64,000 nt of DNA from Tricholomella constricta (lineage: Eukaryota > Basidiomycota > Agaricomycetes > Agaricales > Lyophyllaceae), in contig JAACJP010000004.1 of NCBI GenBank assembly GCA_013368375.1, positions 1,550,001 through 1,614,000 on the forward strand, in the 5' to 3' direction. Under the pieces are notes generated by a model that saw only the letters and a list, made by a program, of their open reading frames with translations, ran no database searches and had not been told where the DNA came from. Made by a program: the position numbers and the translations under genes. Shown piece after piece: positions 1-12,117 of this stretch. Numbering within the stretch: position 1 is the first letter of the stretch; each line of letters opens with the position of its first letter.

Positions 1-3000
1 GGAGACAAGAAACTATATCTGGGTCAATTGCTTGATGCTACTGTCAGCAAAATGTCCAGTAACGGACGCACCTGCAATGTTGTCGTAGAACCCGCGAAGT
101 TCTCTTCTTCGTCTGTGCGTAATAACTTGTCTTGACTATGATTACCGACCTTGACATATAATTTAAATAGCTCTCGGAAGTAACAAACGCATCTTCAGTT
201 CTTCCTGGGACGCTGGCTCAAGCACTGATCACGGCCGTCAATCCCAGTGGTCTTAACCTTCAAGTCCTAGGTTTCTTTGAGGGCACCGTAGACCAATTCC
301 ACATGCGACACAACGTATCTGAAAAGCTATACAAAGTTGGCAAGAGGATAAAAGCCCGAGTGCTGTATGATTTTTCGTCCAGCCCCCCACGATTCGCATT
401 GGCTCTCACCGAGCATGTGATAGCTCTTAGTCCTCGAAGAATTCGCGGGGAAGGGAAAGCGTCAGATGCGATTGCTTTACAGGAGGCATACCCAGTGGGG
501 AAAATATTGGAAGCCGTAAAGGTGGCAAGACTCGAATCTGAACGTGGAGTTGTTGTGGAGGTCGAACCGGGTCTGGAAGGCTTCGTTCATGTTCGTGGAA
601 TATCCTCAAATGTGTCCATTTTCTGACGCTCAATTCCAGATATCCCATGTTTCCGATGACCATGTCCCATCTCTCTCTACTTCTGGTCCCTGGAAAATTG
701 AATCTCTACACCGAGCCCGTGTAACAGGCTACTTTCCATTTGATGGGCTCCTACAGTTATCCCTCAAGCCTTCTATCCTTGAACAGAAATTCCTCCAAGT
801 CGCTGACGTTGAAGTCGGCCAGCTGGTCAAGGGAACTATCAAAAAACTTACCGAGACTGGTCTCTTTGTTTCTCTGTCCGGAAACATAGATGGTGTCGTC
901 TGGCCCAACCACTTTGCGGATATCACGTTAAAGCAACCCTCAAAGCGCTTCAAGGCTGGCGCAAGCATCAAGTGCAGGGTGTGTAATCTGATCTTCTGAC
1001 GAGCATGACATCTCATGCTCTTAAACAGGTTCTCGTGGTTGACAGTGACCGTAGACGCATTTCGTTAACGGCAAAAAAGACACTTTTGGAATCTACGTTA
1101 CCAATGGTGTCGACATTCGAGGACGCGAAGGTCGGGCTCGTCACGCACGCCGTTGTCTTCAAGGTGTATGAAAAACATCTGCTCGTTGAATTCTACAATA
1201 ACATCAAAGCGATGGTCCCAGCCAAGGAAGCCAGGTAAGTAGGCCCAAGTGAACATAGTATTAGCGAAGATTCATCGTCCCAATAGTGAGACACCCATCA
1301 ACAAGCTAACCGATTCCTTTCCCGTTGGGCGTGTCGTGAAAGTGCGAATTATTGCCACCGAACCAGAGCAGGCTCGCCTTATGGCCAGCATCCGTCAAGC
1401 GGCGCCCAATTTCCAGTCTGCTGTAACTGATATCAGCGCGGTAGAAATCGGCAATATCGTGGAGGCAACGGTATCCGAGATCCACAAGGACAATGTCGTG
1501 CTTACCCTACAACCGACCAAAGTTCGAGCTCTGCTATCTCTGAAAAATCTGGCAAATCACCGCAGTCTATCGGTCGCTCAGCTTTGTGCTCTACTGAAGA
1601 CTGGCGACAAGCTCGAAGATTTGGTCGTCGTTACCCGCAACCCGGCGAAGGGCTTCGTCATCGTCGCGAACAAGCCAAAGATCAAGGAAGCCCTGCCTTC
1701 CAAGGGCGCTTTGTCATTGGAGTCTATCATTATTGGTCAAATTGTCGGCGGTCGCGTCACTCGTCACACCAGGAATGGAAATCTGGTGAAGATTTCCGCC
1801 CATATTGGCGGAATATTGCATCCTACAGATACTTGTGACGACTACGAGGCGGGTGTGCCCTTCCCACCACTCGATACTCTTGTCAAGGCTGCTGTTATTG
1901 GAATCGATCAAAGCAGAAAACAACTTACCCTCTCTACGCGTCACTCGAAGGTGTACCCGGACCAAGTCAAGACAATTGTCGATCGTGACATCAAGACCAT
2001 TGATGACCTGCAAGGCGGCGAGACTGTCCGCGGTTTTATCAAAAGCGTCGCAGAACATGGACTTTTCGTCACTCTTGGACAGGGTATCGACGCGCGCGTC
2101 CAGATCCGAGAGCTCTTTGACGAGGTGAGTACATTTAAGCATTGCTCATCATGGCCGCAAGTTTATGCTCCACAGTATGTCAAAGAGTGGAAGGAGCGTT
2201 TCACAACTAATCAGCTGGTGAAGGGGCGGATTCTGAGGTGGGATTTATTCCTACGCTGAAACTGCGATCTTATTTATGCCATCGGCTAGTGTGGATCCCG
2301 AGACGAAAAAAGTTGAAATGTCTTTCCGGACTGCGGCTCTAAAGAATCCATTGCACCTGTCAGCGGGCGATCTTCAAATCGGTCAGAAGGTCGACGGAGT
2401 CGTCAAAAGGATCGAAGACTATGGCCTTTTTATTCAAATCGAAAATTCTGATTTGACCGGCCTTTGCCACAAATCCCAGGTATGTGGCTAGATACTCCAC
2501 ACACATGCCCCCCTGATTGTTTGATTCAGCTCTCGGACAACAAAGATGCCGACGTTAGTGTTGCACTCAAGGGCTTCCGCGAAGGCGATCGCGTGAAAGC
2601 GCTGATCTTGAAGGTCGAAAAGGGCAAGATTTCTTTGAGCCTCAAACCTTCACATTTTGGGGAAGAAGATTTCAAGGAGAATAAGATGGAAGAAGATGAG
2701 TCAGACGAGGAATCACTCGGGGTGATTGATGAGGACGCGGACATGTCTGATGAAAACGAAGTCAGCGAAGGCGAAGCTCATAGCGCAGCCGAGGACGACG
2801 AAGACATCATGGAGGTCGATACTGACGCAAGCGCGCAGGTTTTCCAACCATCCAGCTCAAAAAAATCTCACCAAACACCAGCACTTCCCACTCCTTCTTT
2901 AAAGCTCACAGGTGGTTTCCAATGGTCAAGCATCCAACCTCAAGTAAACGAGGAGCCTGATTCCGCGTCGTCTTCCGATGAGGCTGACACCGAGGAACAA

Positions 3001-4094
3001 TTCAACAAGAAGAAAAGGCGTAAGAAGAAGGAGATTGAACAGGATCTCACCGCGGATATGCATACCAAAACTCCTGAATCAAATGCAGACTTCGAGCGTA
3101 TTCTCCTGGGCTCTCCAAATTCATCGTACCTCTGGATCCAGTACATGTCTTTCCAGCTCCAACTCTCCGAGATCGACAAAGCGCGAGAAATCGCTCGAAG
3201 GGCGATACGAACCATTAGTTTCCGCGAGGAGCAGGAACGTCTGAACATATGGATCGCGCTGCTGAACTTGGAGAACGTCTATGGCACGGACGAAACCTTG
3301 GAGGCTACTTTCAAAGAGGCAGCTCGTGCTAACGACTCGAAGACAGTCCATCTTCGACTTGCATCCATCCTTGACCAAGCAGAGAAGAATGAGGTTTGTC
3401 GTCATATCAGAATCATTCGAGCTGTGTTAACCCAACCCCTTTACAGAAAGCCGAGGAGCAGTTTAAACGGACATGTAAAAAGTTCGGCCAGAGCTCCAAG
3501 GTATGGACATTATTCGGCGAGTATTATCTGCGACGGGGCGATCTCGAGGAGTCGAGGAAATTGCTGCCCCGTAGTCTGCAGAGTCTAGATAAGCGGAAAC
3601 GTACGTCTCCGCGACCTATTTCATGTCGCTTGAAACGAAGAACCATTCAACCATAGACCTGAAGACTATCTCCAAATTCGCTCAGCTGGAATACAAGCTC
3701 GGCGAACCTGAGCGCGGAAAGACACTGTTCGAAGGCATCGTGGATTCGCACCCCAAGCGATGGGATTTATGGTCAATTTATATGGATATGGAGGCCGGCC
3801 AAGGGGATATCCAGAGCCTACGGTACGTGTAGTTTTCACTAACCATCCACCTTTTTGTATTGAATTCATGTCACTAGGAATCTATTTGAACGCGTGTTGG
3901 CTCTCAAAATGACAAGCCATAAAGCCAAGTGGGTTGTTTCAGCTAACTTTGACACAATGTTTACCTATGATATCTCCTCCAGATCATTCTTCAAGAAATG
4001 GCTCGAGCTGGAGCGCAAGCTTGGCGACGACGATGGCGCACAAATTGTCAAGCAGAAGGCAATTGAGTGGACACAGCGGGCGAATGCGTCGTAA
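1..4094 (+). CDS. RRP5: rRNA biogenesis protein RRP5, 3' part (5' end outside window)
   Basis: RRP5 is a nucleolar pre-rRNA processing factor needed for both 18S and 5.8S/25S maturation; it combines tandem S1 RNA-binding domains with C-terminal HAT/TPR repeats. Reading-frame and splice signals give exons 1-118, 199-590, 640-978, 1029-1234, 1287-2124, 2176-2237, 2290-2479, 2530-3393, 3447-3600, 3657-3822, 3878-3928 and 3983-4094, summing to 1163 codons plus stop, so the model is frame-consistent. S1-type blocks are visible, for example VGQLVKGTIKKLTETGLFVS and GQKVDGVVKRIEDYGLFIQI. They are followed by an acidic linker (about 2680-2850), a basic patch, and HAT repeats (FERILLGSPNSSYLWIQYMS, VWTLFGEYYLRRGDLEESRK). 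The stop is TAA at 4092-4094. The first S1 domains and the start codon lie upstream of the window. Identification is by domain order and is secure; the number of missing S1 domains cannot be judged. Confidence 0.93.
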
Positions 4095-4286
4095 AATCAT
4101 CATTTAATCACAACAGCTACATGCTGCTCATAATGGAAAATATATACGTAGAGCGACGACGAGAGCCAAAGACAGCACGAAGAACTAAATTAGTGTGAGA
4201 ATCCAAGCGAATGTGAGGGACGGCAGAGTTAAAAGGATGATAAAGGGTATATGCAACATAGATTGGACAACGAAGGAAAAGGAACG

Positions 4287-7200
4287 TTATGAAGGGGGTG
4301 ACCGTGTTCTTTCAGTAAGAGGTTCCGAATCAAAATCACTCAACGGCCGCCGATTGCTCATTGAGCTTGCAAGCTGTCGCTGCCAGTCGTCCAGCTCGCT
4401 CGAGAGATTTTCAAACGCCCTATCATTCTCTAAACTTGATATGCTGATCCGTCGAGCAGACACGCCGGATGTGGGCCGACCTTGGCCGTATGAAGGCTGA
4501 TCTACCTCAAGTAGAAGGCCGATTTTGTGAGACAGCTGCTCATTTTCGCGTCGGAGAGTGGTATTTTCGTTGCTGAGCTTCTCCAATAAGGTTTCCTCGT
4601 GGCCACCGCGTGCGATGACCAAGGACGACTGTAGACGGTCGATGTCATGCTGAAGTTCTTCGACTTGACTTAGCCTGTCGTCTGACTCGCGCTGAGATGC
4701 CACAAGATTGTCCCGAAGATTTTCGAGATCCTTCTCGAGCGAGTCGAGACGCTGGCGCAATTCCTTGTTTTCAGAGTGAAGACGTTGGTTTTGCTTTTGC
4801 GCCTCAGTGACTTGGGACCGCAGTGCCTCTTCCTCTTGCGATGGGGTTGAGTGACCGTTGACGCGTGCTCTGAGATCAGGAGGCGATTTGCCACGGGAGG
4901 CTGCTTCAACTTCGCTTTGAAGCGCCATGTTGATTGTTTTCTGTTTCGTCAACTCTTCCTTCATCCTGCGCATCATTTTCTCGGTGCCCCTTCGAGCAAA
5001 TTCAATCAACTGAAAGAAGGAGCCGGAAGCAATACTCACTTCACATAGTGGACTGCCAGCTGATAGTCCTCCTCCATCTGTTGCATGCGTGCCTTGTAGC
5101 CCCGTTCGGTCTCCTCAAGTTTACGCTCAGCTTCAGCAGCGCGAGCTTCTCCGTCTGGATCGTTGTTGCGGGATTGATTCTGGGTCAACCGCAGATGGTC
5201 GAGCTGGGTTGACAACTGCGACGCTTGCACTTCAGCATCTCGCTTCTGGCGGGCAACCTGAGCGAGCTCTCTTTGCGCAGTCTCGTGCAACCGCGTGCGT
5301 TCCGCAAGTTTGCTCTCCAACTCCGCGATTGCTGCAGGGGACCCACGACCCGTAGCCCTCGAAGATGATTTGAAATCCGCCTCGTCGATGCCGATGCCGT
5401 GTTCCGCGAGATAATTGCGGAGCATAACTAGCTTGTGCGTCGCGTCGGAAGCCTCCCTGGACTTGTCACGGAGTGACGACTCCCTCTCAGTCACCTCTTT
5501 GCGGAGGCGGCCAGTATCAGCAACAGCATTGGAGAGCTGCGCACGGAGCCCAACGATCTGTGACCGCAAAGCGGAGTGGTCAGCCTCGCGTTCACGTACA
5601 CGCTGTCGTTCCTCCGTCAGCTTGGCCTGCGCCTCGTCGACACGATGCGCAGCCTGCTTCAGCATCAGCCTCAACGATTGCGACTCTGCTTCGACAGCCT
5701 GCATCTTCTCCGCATGTCCTCGCACCAGCCGGTCTTCGTCCGTCTTGAGATCACGATGGGAGTCCAATAGCTCGCCAAGGCTTCCAGTCGTGAGTGCCCT
5801 GAATGCGTCAGCCTCTTCACGGGATTTCGCCCACGAGTTCTCAACGTCGGTCAATCTCGCCCGTGCCGAATCGGCCTCTGCCGTCCTCGCTTCCAGTTCC
5901 CCACGTAGCTCTGCAATGTCCCCTTCGAGCGTCCCAATTTGTTCCCGCGCGCGCTGGTATTGTATGTCGACCTCCTCTGCTCTAGACGACGCTGCCTGTA
6001 AGGCCACCCGCGCCTGATCGAGGGCACGCAGGTGCTGGTCCTTTAAATGTGTAAGCTCGTCCACCAGGGTACGCAGGTGTAGCTCTTCGGCTTCCCGTTG
6101 CTCCAAAAGCGACGTCTGCGTAAGGAGCTCCTGAGCCTGGTCGCGGTACTTGGCCTCAAGGACGTCGAATTGGCCCTGGAGCTCGTTGTGGCGTTTCAGG
6201 GTCCTGTCGTGCGTCTCGTCGACCGTATCAGCGCGCTTTGATGCATCGGCCGCACGAGCCTCAGCTTGTTCACAGAGAGTAGTTTGGAGGGCGAGAGAGT
6301 CCGCGACCTCGCTCATTTTCCTGTCCTGCGCCCAGCGCTCGTTCAAAAGATCCGACGTGCGGCGTTCCAAGTCCGCAATGCGCTCACGCTCTATGCGTCC
6401 CACCTCCACCTCGTCCGAATTTTCGATCGCAGCCAGCTTGGCGCGATAATAAGCCGCCTCCTGGGTGGCCGTTGCTTTGATTCGTTCCGCCTCTGCGACG
6501 CGTTCAGACACTTGCCTTGCCTGCTCGACCATCACCGTCTACCCACATCATGTCAACATCTTTACATGGCGCTAACGAACCCGGGGGATAACCTACCTGA
6601 ATCTGCGCCTTGAACTGCTTGAATTTCATCGCCATCTCCACATTTTGCCCACCGTCCTCCCTCTCATCACCTAATTCCACATCCGCATACGCAAAACCAG
6701 ATTTGGACGCCTTGGCGAGTGCCTCCTTCATCCACGCCATCTGCCTCTTTACGCCCTCCAGCTCCACCTCCTTCGCTTTCAAGTCCCTGATCAAGTCCGC
6801 CGTTACATTCCCCACAGACCCGCTACCTCCCGTCCTCGACCCCGGTCTATGATGCGTGAACCCGTTCACGCCGGGTGCAGGCGAGCCCGGCTGGTTGCCT
6901 CCAGCATAAAACGCGTCCGTGGGCGTCTTCGTACGGTCCCGCTCCATCACAGCAGGCGACGCGCGCCCGCCAACACCATTGATCGCGCTCATCGTCACTC
7001 CAACCATATTGGGCTGCTGCTGCACGGTATACACGTCCCCGTTCGGCGACACCGCGCGGCTCCCGCTCCCACCACCAACACTCTGCGCAGGGCTCTTTGC
7101 GCGCGCCTGTTGATCAGGTGACATCGTGCGCTCCCTTTCCCTCGTGCCATGCGACTCGTTCGTCGCTCCATCAAAACCATCGTCCGTTCCAAGGGCATCG

Positions 7201-9133
7201 TCGTCGTCCCGGCGCGGTCGCGTGGGTGGCTTGCCCTTACTGTTGGGGAAGGGCTGCTGGGCGATGCCGTTGGTGGGCTTGATGGAGCGAGTGCCGGCGG
7301 GTGACATGGCGCGGCGAGGGTCCTCTGTGTCAGAGGGGACGGTACTTGGCGACATAGAGCGGCTGTTGGGTGCCGAATTGGCGAGTTGCGTCACAGTAGG
7401 GGGCTGAGCGGGAGTGGCGTTTGCAGAGGGCTTGCGCTGGAGACCTTGAGCGGAGGGTTGTACAGCTTGGGGAGGTGGATCTTTAGAAGCTGGGTATTTG
7501 ATGTGTTCTGGAAAGGCGTTAGCTGTTGGAAACTGTATTGAGATGGAGTTGAACGTACTGGTATCCAGGACGTGGACAAGGCTGGGGTCGTCAGTCTTTG
7601 ATGGTGTGAAGGATTCACCACCAAGGACGTAAACTCTGGATCCCACCGACGCCATGGCATGTCCCGACCGCCCACTTGGCGACGGGCCCATGTTCTGGAA
7701 CATGTACCATCGCTGATCTGTTCGTCAAAATGTTCAGTACGCCAAAAGAGGGTGAAACAGGGAGACATCACGCACTTGATATTTTAAAAGCAGAGAGGTC
7801 GCTCAAATCTTTCCCATCGACGCCTCGACCGCCAAACACATAAATGACATCGTCAATCACTGCAGCAGCGTGCCCTTCTCGTGGCGTGGGAATGAAGCCT
7901 ATGCACTGCAGTTCTGACCATTGGCGCGTCTGGAGATCAAAGGCCCAGGTATCGTTATAGTGGAATTGGCCGTCCGTTCCGCCAAAGCTGGGGTAATACA
8001 TGAGTACCGTGTGAGGGAGAGCGCAGGGGAGACATACATGAAAATCCGATCCCCGTATGTCAAGCAGACATGGCCCGTCCTCCTTGCAGGCGCTGGTCCC
8101 ACTGGCTCAATGAACTCCCAGACTGCTTTTGTTCGCACTGCAGAGCGTGAAATAAGCAAGAAGAGCAAAAATAGTTTTAAACACCTACGTGAATTGAGAT
8201 CAAAGCTCCACATCTCATTCAAAAACTCGCCGTCCACCTGCCCTCCAAAGACTATGAACCTGGATCCAGCCATAGTAACAGCATGTCCATATCTGCCCAC
8301 AGGTCCCGGGCCATGCACGGTCACGCGAGTCCATTCCTTTGAAACTGCAGAGAGAGAAAGACGCCATCAGCTGTAAACAAAGCCATGGCGCTTAAGACGA
8401 CGTACCTAAATTCAAGAGATAGAGCCCGTCGTCCTGCTTCTCCTTGGACTTGCTGTCTGTCTTGGTGTCGCCGCCCCAGACAATGAGCACGTTGCTGACG
8501 AGGGCACTGGCGTGCCCCACACGCGTGGACGGAACCTCGCCGCCAGTCTGGAGGAGGGTCGCAGAGTTGTCCCGAGTGGAGAAAAGATAGAGATCGTTGC
8601 GCGCGGCTTCGCGGACCAGCCCACCGAAGACGTAGAGGTCTCCGGTGGCCGTCGCGGTGGATGGGAGGGCGTGGCCGTACCGCGGGAACGGCGAGGGGGA
8701 GGGGGAGGTGGGGGGGACAATACCAGGCTTGTTCAAGACGATGGGTGGTGGGAGATTGAGGCGACGGGCGGACCAGGGGTAGGCCGGTCGCTGAGAAGTT
8801 TGGCTGGGCTGGGGAGGATTGGAGGGCTGAACAGAGGCACCGGGGCCATTGGGACTGTTGCCTCGAGTGCGTTGCTGAGTGGACTGGGTGTTGGGTGGAC
8901 CAGCACTGGAGAGAGGCTCAGGATAGATGTAATGAAATTGAAAAAAAAACTGACGCATCAAGAGGGTTGTCATTTCGCAGACTGCCAGAAGACTGTTGTT
9001 GTTGCTGGCCAATGTTGGCCTCCTTGCTGGCGTTGGAGATCTGGGCCAAGGCCTGGCTGGGAGTCTGTGCGAGAGTGAGATTGGTGGGAGGCTGGGCTGG
9101 CGGCTGCTGCTTCTTCCTGGAGAAGAAGGACAT
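4287..9133 (-). CDS. Tea1-like kelch-repeat, coiled-coil cell-end marker
   Basis: Predicted exons (transcription order) are 9133-8955, 8905-8406, 8344-8189, 8137-8038, 7987-7776, 7717-7559, 7507-6597, 6538-5040 and 4989-4287. They total 4419 nt, exactly 1472 codons plus stop. The N-terminus ([12 protein letters not shown]) is Gln/Pro-rich. It is followed by kelch blades with the usual YGHA...YVFGG pattern ([52 protein letters not shown]). Next comes a Ser/Pro/Thr-rich linker with repeated SP/TP sites and then about 700 residues of heptad-rich coiled coil. This order matches Tea1/Tea3-type polarity landmarks, which ride microtubule plus ends to the cell cortex and recruit the growth machinery. 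The 51-nt intron 7508-7558 is in frame and stop-free. The gene converges on RRP5. The kelch plus coiled-coil assignment is strong; Tea1 orthology is inferred. Confidence 0.85.
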
Positions 9134-9391
9134 TCGTCTGGACCTGGAGCCGTTGGCTATGAGGGACGGTATGGCTGGGGGATCGGAAGGAGGTGGGGAA
9201 GGCGGTGGTTGGGTAGACTTTGGGTGATTATTCCCAATTGTTGCAGCTGGAAGGGGGTCAATGCGCCAGAATGTCGATGGAGAGCGTCAGTGGGGACAGC
9301 CTTGACTGATATCAGCTCGACCCACAAACTTCTTGGCTCATTTGTCGCTATTTACTATTGCAACTAGCCCCAAATACAGATAATTATCCTA

Positions 9392-9833
9392 TCATCCCCC
9401 TCGCAACCACATCATCTTTTCAAACACGGCCAGAATCTCATTCGTTCCAGGTGATGATTTGGCTATCGTCCTGGGAATCATGATCACGCTTGCGGTGTGC
9501 CATGAGTCTCTCACGAGTGGGATACAGGCGACAGCAGTCTGGATCGTGGTCAGTGGGCTGGTAAGGTGCAGAGACAGACAGAGGGCATACTTTGAAAGCC
9601 ACATATGTAGATGGGTGTCCTGTGGGGAAATGAGCATGATCAACGAGGAGGACGGAGCAGACGACTGACTGGTCGGGTGATGTGACCTTTGCGAGGGCGA
9701 GGGCGGCGTTGAGCTGGTCGTTGGTTGTGGCGACTGCAGACAGTGAGCGGGGCACGATAGCGGAAAAAAGAGACGACGACTTGCTGTCCTGAAGAGCCGG
9801 GGCGCCGGGGAGGACGGAGGGAAGGGACGGCAT
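9392..9833 (-). CDS. Unknown 129-residue protein, two exons
   Basis: I do not recognise this family. The ATG is at 9833-9831. An intron with donor GTATGC, a CACTGAC branch-like site and acceptor ATCCAG (9539-9590, 52 nt) joins exon 9833-9591 to exon 9538-9392 in phase 0. The spliced protein is 129 residues with no obvious signal peptide, membrane segment or zinc motif. Without splicing a 131-residue reading frame also exists, but its tail is rich in His/Asp/Arg and looks non-coding. The spliced tail (VIMIPRTIAKSSPG...FEKMMWLRGG) looks more like a folded protein. Translation starts only 43 bp from the start of the divergent lipase gene. No function is proposed. Confidence 0.55.
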
Positions 9834-9855
9834 GCGTGACGGCGGACGACTCGCG

Positions 9856-9863
9856 TGACGTCA
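9856..9863. promoter_or_regulatory. CRE/ATF palindrome between two divergent starts
   Basis: A perfect TGACGTCA octamer lies in the 43 bp separating the start codons of the unknown gene (9833, -) and the lipase gene (9877, +). This is the consensus site of CREB/ATF-type bZIP factors, which fungi have as Atf1/Sko1 homologues. Being central and palindromic it could act on both genes. Because transcription starts are unknown, it may also simply be in a 5' UTR. Confidence 0.4.
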
Positions 9864-9876
9864 CAGGCTCGTCTCG

Positions 9877-11725
9877 ATGTTAGACGACGATGGCCGGTGG
9901 ACGACTTTGACGACGCCCATGCCGCCCCCCGCCTCCAAGCCGCCCGTTCTGCGTTGGCTCGCCGGCCTATCCTCACCCTCGACGCCCCGGTCCAGCAGGC
10001 CCCCGTCGCCGAGCCTCGCGTCCTTGACCGAAGCCCTGCACTCACCATTGCCGACGCCGCCGCCCCTCGCTCAGCCACCGGCGGCACGTCTGCCCGACTC
10101 GTTCCATGCCTCGCGGACACTGACGCGAGCCCCGCCCTTCTTCGGCAGCCTCGCCCGTTCGACACTGCCCACGGCGTCACTCTCGCCCCCACTCTCCGTC
10201 TGCCCTTCGCCCTCGCCGCCACCCATCGTCCTCACCTCATCGCGTTCCTCTCTCGACACCCTCCGCTCCCTCTCCTCGCGTGACCATGCCCGATCCGTGT
10301 CCACCTCCACCGCCCTCATTCTCTCCAGCCGCACCCCAAGTCCCACTTTTGCTTGGTGGTGGTTCCAGACAGAGGACAAGGACACTGTAAGCTCCCTTCC
10401 AGACTCTGCTCACCAGCAGCAGCAAATCCTGCCAAAAAAATGTCCGTGTTTTTCGTCCTCCTATTTCCAACATTAAAAACATCCTACCCCAGATCGCTCT
10501 CCCAAGAACCCTGTCGTCTTCTGCCATGGGCTACTCGGTTTTGATTCCGTCACTATCGGCCCTTCCATTGCACCTATGCAGTTCACCCACTGGCGCGGCA
10601 TCAAGGAAGTTCTCGAGGCAAACGGCACAGAGGTCCTCATCACCCGCGTGCCCGCCACCAGCAGTCCCGTTGATCGCGCCAAAGTCCTCGAGCAAAAAAT
10701 CTCCGAAGTCTACCCTGGCCGCAGTGTCCATCTCATCGGTCACAGCATGGTACGCGCTCTTATAAATCCTCAATGTTTCACGTCGCTGATTCAACACTAG
10801 GGCGGCCTCGACTGCAGATACCTCACCACCCACCTCACCCAACGCAAGTTTAACGTCCTCTCCGTCACTACTATCGCCACTCCGCATCGCGGTTCCTCCT
10901 TCGCCGACCACTTCCTCTCCGCCATTGGTGCCGCCCGCATGCCCTCCATCCTCTCTCTGCTCGACCTCCTTCCAAACGGCGGCGGCGACGGCAAGGCCTT
11001 CGAGTCACTCACCCTCGAAAGCATGCGCAAGTTCAACGAGGACACCCTCGACGTCCACGGAGTGCGTTATTTCAGTTGGGGTGCGGTCTATGAACCAGGC
11101 TTGATTGATACCTGGAAGTACGTGCATTCTTCCTTTTTAGAATGCCGACGAGCCAATGCGAGTTCTTGCAGATGGCCGCACTCTGTAATAATGGAAAAAG
11201 AAGGCCCCAACGACGGCCTCGTCTCTGTTGAGTCGTCCAAATGGGTACGCCACTCCCTTGCGATCCACCCACGTCGTTCTTTACTGACATGCACTCCTCT
11301 TCGCTCAGGGCACGTACCTCGGCACGCTCTCGCACGTGAACCATCTGGATCTTATTGGCTGGATCAACGCACCGCGATACAAGTGGGCCGAGATCATGGG
11401 CAAGGAGATCAAGTTTCGTCCCGCGACATTCTATCTGGGTGTTGCGGATATGCTCGCGGGCGAGGTGGATGGTGTACCGAAGGAGGACGAGCACGCAGAG
11501 GGCGAGGGGATAGGCAAGGGAGACGATCAAGTGAGAGCGGAGCTAAGTGAGACTATCGATGTGGAGGAGCAAGAGGACGCGGGGAAGGCAAATACGCCGG
11601 TGCAGGGAGATGATGAAGGGGTTCGGACACCACGATCGGGCGATTCGGACGTGGTGGATGAGACGGCGGCCGGCCGCGACGTGGAGCTTCAGGATACCGA
11701 ACCGACGACGCCGAAGCCGTCGTGA
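9877..11725 (+). CDS. Alpha/beta-hydrolase lipase (TGL2/LipA-type)
   Basis: Exons 9877-10386, 10507-10749, 10801-11117, 11172-11244 and 11309-11725 sum to 519 codons plus stop. After a low-complexity Ser/Pro-rich N-terminus of about 170 residues comes the lipase core. It has an oxyanion-hole strand NPVVFCHGLLGFDS, then the nucleophile elbow GHSMGG, split by the 10750-10800 intron between M and G. A downstream ATPHRGSSFADHF segment and an acidic, Asp/Glu-rich tail follow. The HGLLGFD...GHSMGG arrangement is that of bacterial-type triacylglycerol lipases such as yeast Tgl2, so hydrolysis of acylglycerols or related esters is expected. A candidate catalytic Asp is in EGPNDGLVSVES and a candidate His in LSHVNHLDLIGW. 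The start could lie further downstream, since the N-terminal region is compositionally biased; its GC-rich sequence gives long antisense shadow frames. Cellular location cannot be read from the sequence. Confidence 0.82.
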
Positions 11726-12117
11726 CAACGGCGTTGGAAGGTTATAACCGGGCTTGATCTTGCCCTCAACGGACAAGGAGCTTTGAGCTCCTTGCCGTCT
11801 TTTCGGCATCCCCAAAGCGTCCTCGTGGCTGCCGCACCGCTGCTTTCCTGTCGGGTTTGAACTCGATTCTAGATCTCATCATCGATGTTGGCGTAACGGC
11901 ACTACCCCTCGGCCGCATGCTGCACTATATTTATAATCCAGCTTCGTATACCTCCTACATTATTGTATAATCTGTACGGTACATATCATCTATTCCAGGC
12001 TTGTTATGCTCCAGAATTAACATGGGTCCAAACACTTCGATAGCATTGTAGAGTAACAGCAGGACAAGGACAGCATAATAATAAATGATGAACGGCAAGA
12101 AAGGCTCATCTCAAGAG
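11726..12117. other. Intergenic, convergent gene ends, with a small hairpin
   Basis: This 392-bp stretch separates the ends of the lipase and P450 genes. It holds a perfect 8-bp stem with a 5-nt loop at 11774-11794 (CAAGGAGC / GCTCCTTG) shortly after the lipase stop. Further on it becomes AT-rich, as expected for polyadenylation regions of two convergent genes. No open frame of note was seen. Confidence 0.5.

Noticed and set aside
5415..6017. 200-codon plus-strand frame antisense to the Tea1-like coiled coil
   Set aside because: Ser/Arg/Ala-rich shadow of a heptad-repeat exon; the minus-strand model is frame-consistent over 1472 codons.
9392..10222. 276-codon minus-strand frame across the start of the lipase gene
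   Set aside because: Most of it is antisense to the GC-rich lipase first exon, with strong Arg/Ala bias typical of a shadow frame. Only its last 49 codons are real, as exon 2 of the unknown 129-residue gene.
11774..11794. Hairpin as a bacterial-type terminator
   Set aside because: The genome is eukaryotic, there is no following U tract, and an 8-bp stem can occur by chance; described only as a hairpin.
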